A stretch of 19,043 nt of DNA from Candidatus Kuenenbacteria bacterium CG08_land_8_20_14_0_20_37_23 (GTDB taxonomy: Bacteria; Patescibacteriota; Patescibacteriia; UBA2196; GWA2-42-15): positions 1 to 19,043 of the forward strand of contig PEXX01000053.1 in assembly GCA_002778965.1 (NCBI GenBank). Direction: 5' to 3'. Positions 17,338 through 19,043 of the stretch are shown piece by piece (within the stretch, counting starts at the first letter, position 1; the number at the start of each line of letters is the position of its first letter). Both the position numbers and the translations under genes were made by a program. The notes beneath the pieces were generated by a model that was given only the letters and a program-made list of their open reading frames with translations, was not told the DNA's origin and did no database searches.

Positions 17338-17475
17338 AGAAGCACGCAATAATAACTTTTGAGACGCTATGGTGTTCCCTTGGAGTATCCGAGACTTAAG
17401 CCATGGATAAACGCCTCATAAGACGTTGCTTCCAAATAAATTCCTCAATTTTTGTAAAATTGGGGTTTTTATTTT
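17338..17475 (+). ncRNA. Candidate small structured RNA, about 138 nt
   Basis: A complete gene-like unit without a convincing ORF: promoter (17302-17331), folded body and terminator (17443-17475). The body folds as an interrupted rod. The closing stem is gaagca/tgcttc (17339-17344/17427-17432), and cg/cg continues after a one-base bulge. Next are cttttgag/ctcataag (17356-17363/17415-17422, one mismatch) and atgg/ccat (17369-17372/17401-17404). The tip is cttgg-agtat-ccgag (17380-17394). The tip lies at the exact centre. The shape and the 'CCGAG then A-CUUAAG' after the tip recall the apical part of 6S RNA, but the body (about 95 nt) is short for 6S, and that comparison is from memory. A 13-codon ORF (17369-17410) is probably chance. 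It converges on the DUF3800 gene, whose last codons overlap the RNA 3' end. Confidence 0.6.
17443..17475 (+). terminator. Terminator of the small RNA
   Basis: A 10-bp stem, cctcaatttt/aaaattgggg (17443-17452/17456-17465, one T-G pair), has loop tgt and is followed by tttttattttt. On the minus strand the same hairpin lies just after the DUF3800 stop and may serve both directions. Confidence 0.85.
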
Positions 17476-18143
17476 TGATATTTATTAACCCAATAATCTT
17501 TAAAAAGTTCTTTGCCATCATTTAAAATATTATTCTTTAAAATTTGACCGCATTCTTCACCCAATGTTTTCTTTTCTAACCACCAAGCCAAAGCGCCGAC
17601 AATCCAATCGGCAATTTGAATATTAGCATTCTTTTTAGAATCAAGCATTTCAATTTGGATAATAGCGCCTTTAGGTAATTGCGGCAATAAATTAGAAACG
17701 ATAATTTCTTTAAATTTTGATCGTTTAATGCCTTTCAAGTGGCGTTCGTCGCAAAATACTCTAAACTCCAAATCATTGATCGGTAAATACATTTCTAATG
17801 TTTCGGCAATAATGTTTGTGTACAACAAACCGCTTTGCAATTTGTCTTTTTTAACATAATCGGCTGGTATATTTTTACGCGAGAGGTAAGAATAATTAAT
17901 TCTGACATCCAAATCGGCGATGAATTTTAATGTCCTTAAACGCAGATTTTCCTTAATTTTCACTTCAGAAAATTTTATCTCTGGCTGATGTCTTAATTTT
18001 TTGGGAAATTTTTCTCTTTGCCAACCGCGAAATTGTTTTTCTGTGCGGCGTGGATCACCCACAATAAAAGATCCGATTACAAAAAATTCTTCATCGTTGT
18101 GTTTGGTAAATTGTCCGCTTTCGTCTAAAAATATGTAAGCCAT
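17469..18143 (-). CDS. DUF3800-family protein
   Basis: A 224-residue protein with the DUF3800 pattern. The N-terminus is MAYIFLDESGQF (acidic D7, E8), then EEFFVIGSFIV. There is a middle acidic residue in FCDERHLKG, and a C-terminal NIQIADWIVGALAWW with the Q-x-A-D motif. The family is thought to have an RNase H-like fold with these acidic residues as the metal site, so nuclease activity is plausible but unproven. It starts at ATG 18143, 78 nt after the stop of the HigA-like gene on the same strand, so it may be transcribed with the toxin-antitoxin pair. Its stop lies within the terminator region of the opposite-strand small RNA. The gene sits between two copies of a 73-bp direct repeat. Confidence 0.8.
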   Translation of the reverse strand: MAYIFLDESGQFTKHNDEEFFVIGSFIVGDPRRTEKQFRGWQREKFPKKLRHQPEIKFSEVKIKENLRLRTLKFIADLDVRINYSYLSRKNIPADYVKKDKLQSGLLYTNIIAETLEMYLPINDLEFRVFCDERHLKGIKRSKFKEIIVSNLLPQLPKGAIIQIEMLDSKKNANIQIADWIVGALAWWLEKKTLGEECGQILKNNILNDGKELFKDYWVNKYQK

Positions 18144-18221
18144 AAATTAATTTTTATTTATTTCAATTCCTTCACTCTCTTTAACGTTTTTCTCCTCTCT
18201 GCCACAACTTTTATTTGTTGT

Positions 18222-18533
18222 TTACTTTACAAACTCCACCTTTAACTGACATTTAAAAACATCCGCTACTTTTTGCAAAGTATCGGTGGTAAAATTTTGC
18301 TGTCCAGTTTCCATGCGCGCCACATTGCTTTGTTTGGTTTTTAAACGGCGCGCCAATTCTGTTTGCGACATTTTCTGTTGTTGGCGCAATTGCAATATTT
18401 GATAAGCAATTTCCAATTGCTTGCCATATTCGTCGTAATATTTTTTCACCGCTTGATTTTTCAACTGCCGATTCAAATATTCCTGAAAATCAACGGCTTT
18501 CTTGTTTTTTTTAATTATTCTTGTTCTATTCAT
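18222..18533 (-). CDS. higA: HigA-like antitoxin, XRE-family HTH
   Basis: A 103-residue protein. The N-terminal half is basic and helical (VKKYYDEYGKQLEIAYQIL). The C-terminal half is an XRE/Cro helix-turn-helix, about residues 50-95: MSQTELARRLKTKQSNVARM then ETGQQNFTTDTLQKVADVF. It likely neutralises the toxin encoded just upstream and represses their shared promoter. I chose ATG 18533 because it overlaps the toxin stop by 8 nt (ATGAATAG), a typical coupling signal. In-frame starts at 18557 (ATG) and 18560 (TTG) would add 8-9 residues and overlap the toxin further. The order, toxin first and antitoxin second, is that of higBA operons. Confidence 0.85.
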   Translation of the reverse strand: MNRTRIIKKNKKAVDFQEYLNRQLKNQAVKKYYDEYGKQLEIAYQILQLRQQQKMSQTELARRLKTKQSNVARMETGQQNFTTDTLQKVADVFKCQLKVEFVK

Positions 18534-18906
18534 ATAATTTTTGGTTATTGATGGCATCAAAATAATTATTCTCTGCTTTTTTAATTTCCGCTATCGGTGT
18601 TTTGTCTGTCTTTTTTAAAAAAGCGTAGAGCAAAATAATCGTCTTTTTTATAAACATCACATAGAAAATTCTATGCCTTTGACGACCAAAATCCACCCAC
18701 AACTCCCTAATTTTACCTTTTATATGTCTGCTGTATGGTTCGTCCAAATAACCCTGATGCTGGCGTAAAAATTCAATGTATTTCAAAACTTTGGCTTTTG
18801 CTTTTAGATCTAAATTTTCCACATAATCAAATACCGCTGATTTGCTACTTTGGCTATTTTGGTAAAATTTAACCTGATATTCTTTCTCATTTTCATTATA
18901 TATCAT
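18526..18906 (-). CDS. higB: HigB-like toxin, Gp49/PF05973 type
   Basis: A 126-residue basic protein of the RelE superfamily, Gp49-like branch, which typically cleaves mRNA on the ribosome. It shows YQVKFYQ (first strand), VFDYVENLDLKAKAKVLKYI (helices), HIKGKIRELWVDF, RHRIFYVMF, and ILLYAFLKKTDKTPIAEIKK followed by an A-x-x-N-Y helix, all in family order. The stop is TAG. Translation is written from ATG 18906, the only good start before the first strand. However, a fully consensus promoter overlaps this start (see that entry), so the true 5' end is uncertain. The antitoxin overlaps its 3' end by 8 nt. Confidence 0.85.
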   Translation of the reverse strand: MIYNENEKEYQVKFYQNSQSSKSAVFDYVENLDLKAKAKVLKYIEFLRQHQGYLDEPYSRHIKGKIRELWVDFGRQRHRIFYVMFIKKTIILLYAFLKKTDKTPIAEIKKAENNYFDAINNQKLYE

Positions 18907-18923
18907 ATAAGATATGATGTCAA
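18895..18923 (-). promoter_or_regulatory. Consensus promoter with embedded operator, overlapping the higB start
   Basis: On the minus strand: TTGACA (18923-18918), 17-nt spacer, TATAAT (18900-18895). Within the spacer lies the dyad atcatat-ctt-atatgat (18918-18902), a likely binding site for the HigA-like repressor. The ATG of higB (18906) lies inside this promoter. Confidence 0.65.
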
Positions 18924-18970
18924 ATATTATTTAATTTTTATCCCCTCTGCCTCAACTTCGCATTCATTTC

Positions 18971-19043
18971 AATCCAAAAAAGGCCTTTTGCCAGCTGGCA
19001 ACCCCTTGCGGCGCTGCTGATTTTTAGCTTATTAAAATCCTTG
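18971..19043. repeat. Direct repeat, right copy (73 bp)
   Basis: The partner of 17215-17287, same orientation, ending at the window edge. The left copy is followed 14 nt later by the small RNA promoter. What follows the right copy is outside the window, so a second RNA gene could lie there. The copy contains the perfect palindrome ttgccagctggcaa. Confidence 0.8.

Overview
The window is AT-rich bacterial DNA with the look of a Patescibacteria/CPR genome, most like the Parcubacteria side. The grounds are gene content: an EndoQ-type PHP nuclease, a ValRS without the usual C-terminal arm, a small TraR/DksA zinc protein joined to lspA, and a secreted protein with LamG, W-C-W-C (TSP1-like) and 'RLKGKLLLQVE' repeats. 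This placement is inference. The code appears standard: conserved genes have no in-frame UGA, and several ordinary genes end in TAG.

Left part (1-4.5 kb): a GC-rich palindromic element, a leader with a promoter and a branched fold, then leuS and a Glu/Leu-type dehydrogenase on the plus strand, closed by a hairpin terminator. Next, on the minus strand, is an operon of a TraR/DksA protein, lspA and valS, read from a near-consensus promoter at 7826-7854. Upstream of it lies a roughly 430-nt non-coding minus-strand unit with its own promoter, a long rod-like fold and a terminator.

Middle (8.5-13.5 kb): a membrane-anchored DUF3352-like protein diverges from trigger factor (tig). tig is followed after 4 nt by nfo (endonuclease IV), which converges on EndoQ, giving two DNA-repair nucleases tail to tail. 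EndoQ carries a repeat-derived in-frame insertion. Just upstream of EndoQ lie the remains of a toxin-antitoxin operon: a frameshifted 77-codon gene and a RelE-like N-terminus cut at 40 residues.

Right part (13.9-19 kb) is accessory. A large secreted LamG/TSP1/serine-protease gene is split by an in-frame TAG between its catalytic His and Asp. Then come a DUF2971 gene, a new-looking small RNA gene (promoter, folded rod, terminator), a DUF3800 gene and a HigB/HigA-type pair. The segment with the RNA, DUF3800 and the TA pair is bounded by two 73-bp direct repeats (about 85% identical), so it looks like one unit. That repeat-bounded RNA/DUF3800/HigBA block is the best candidate here for an undescribed system.
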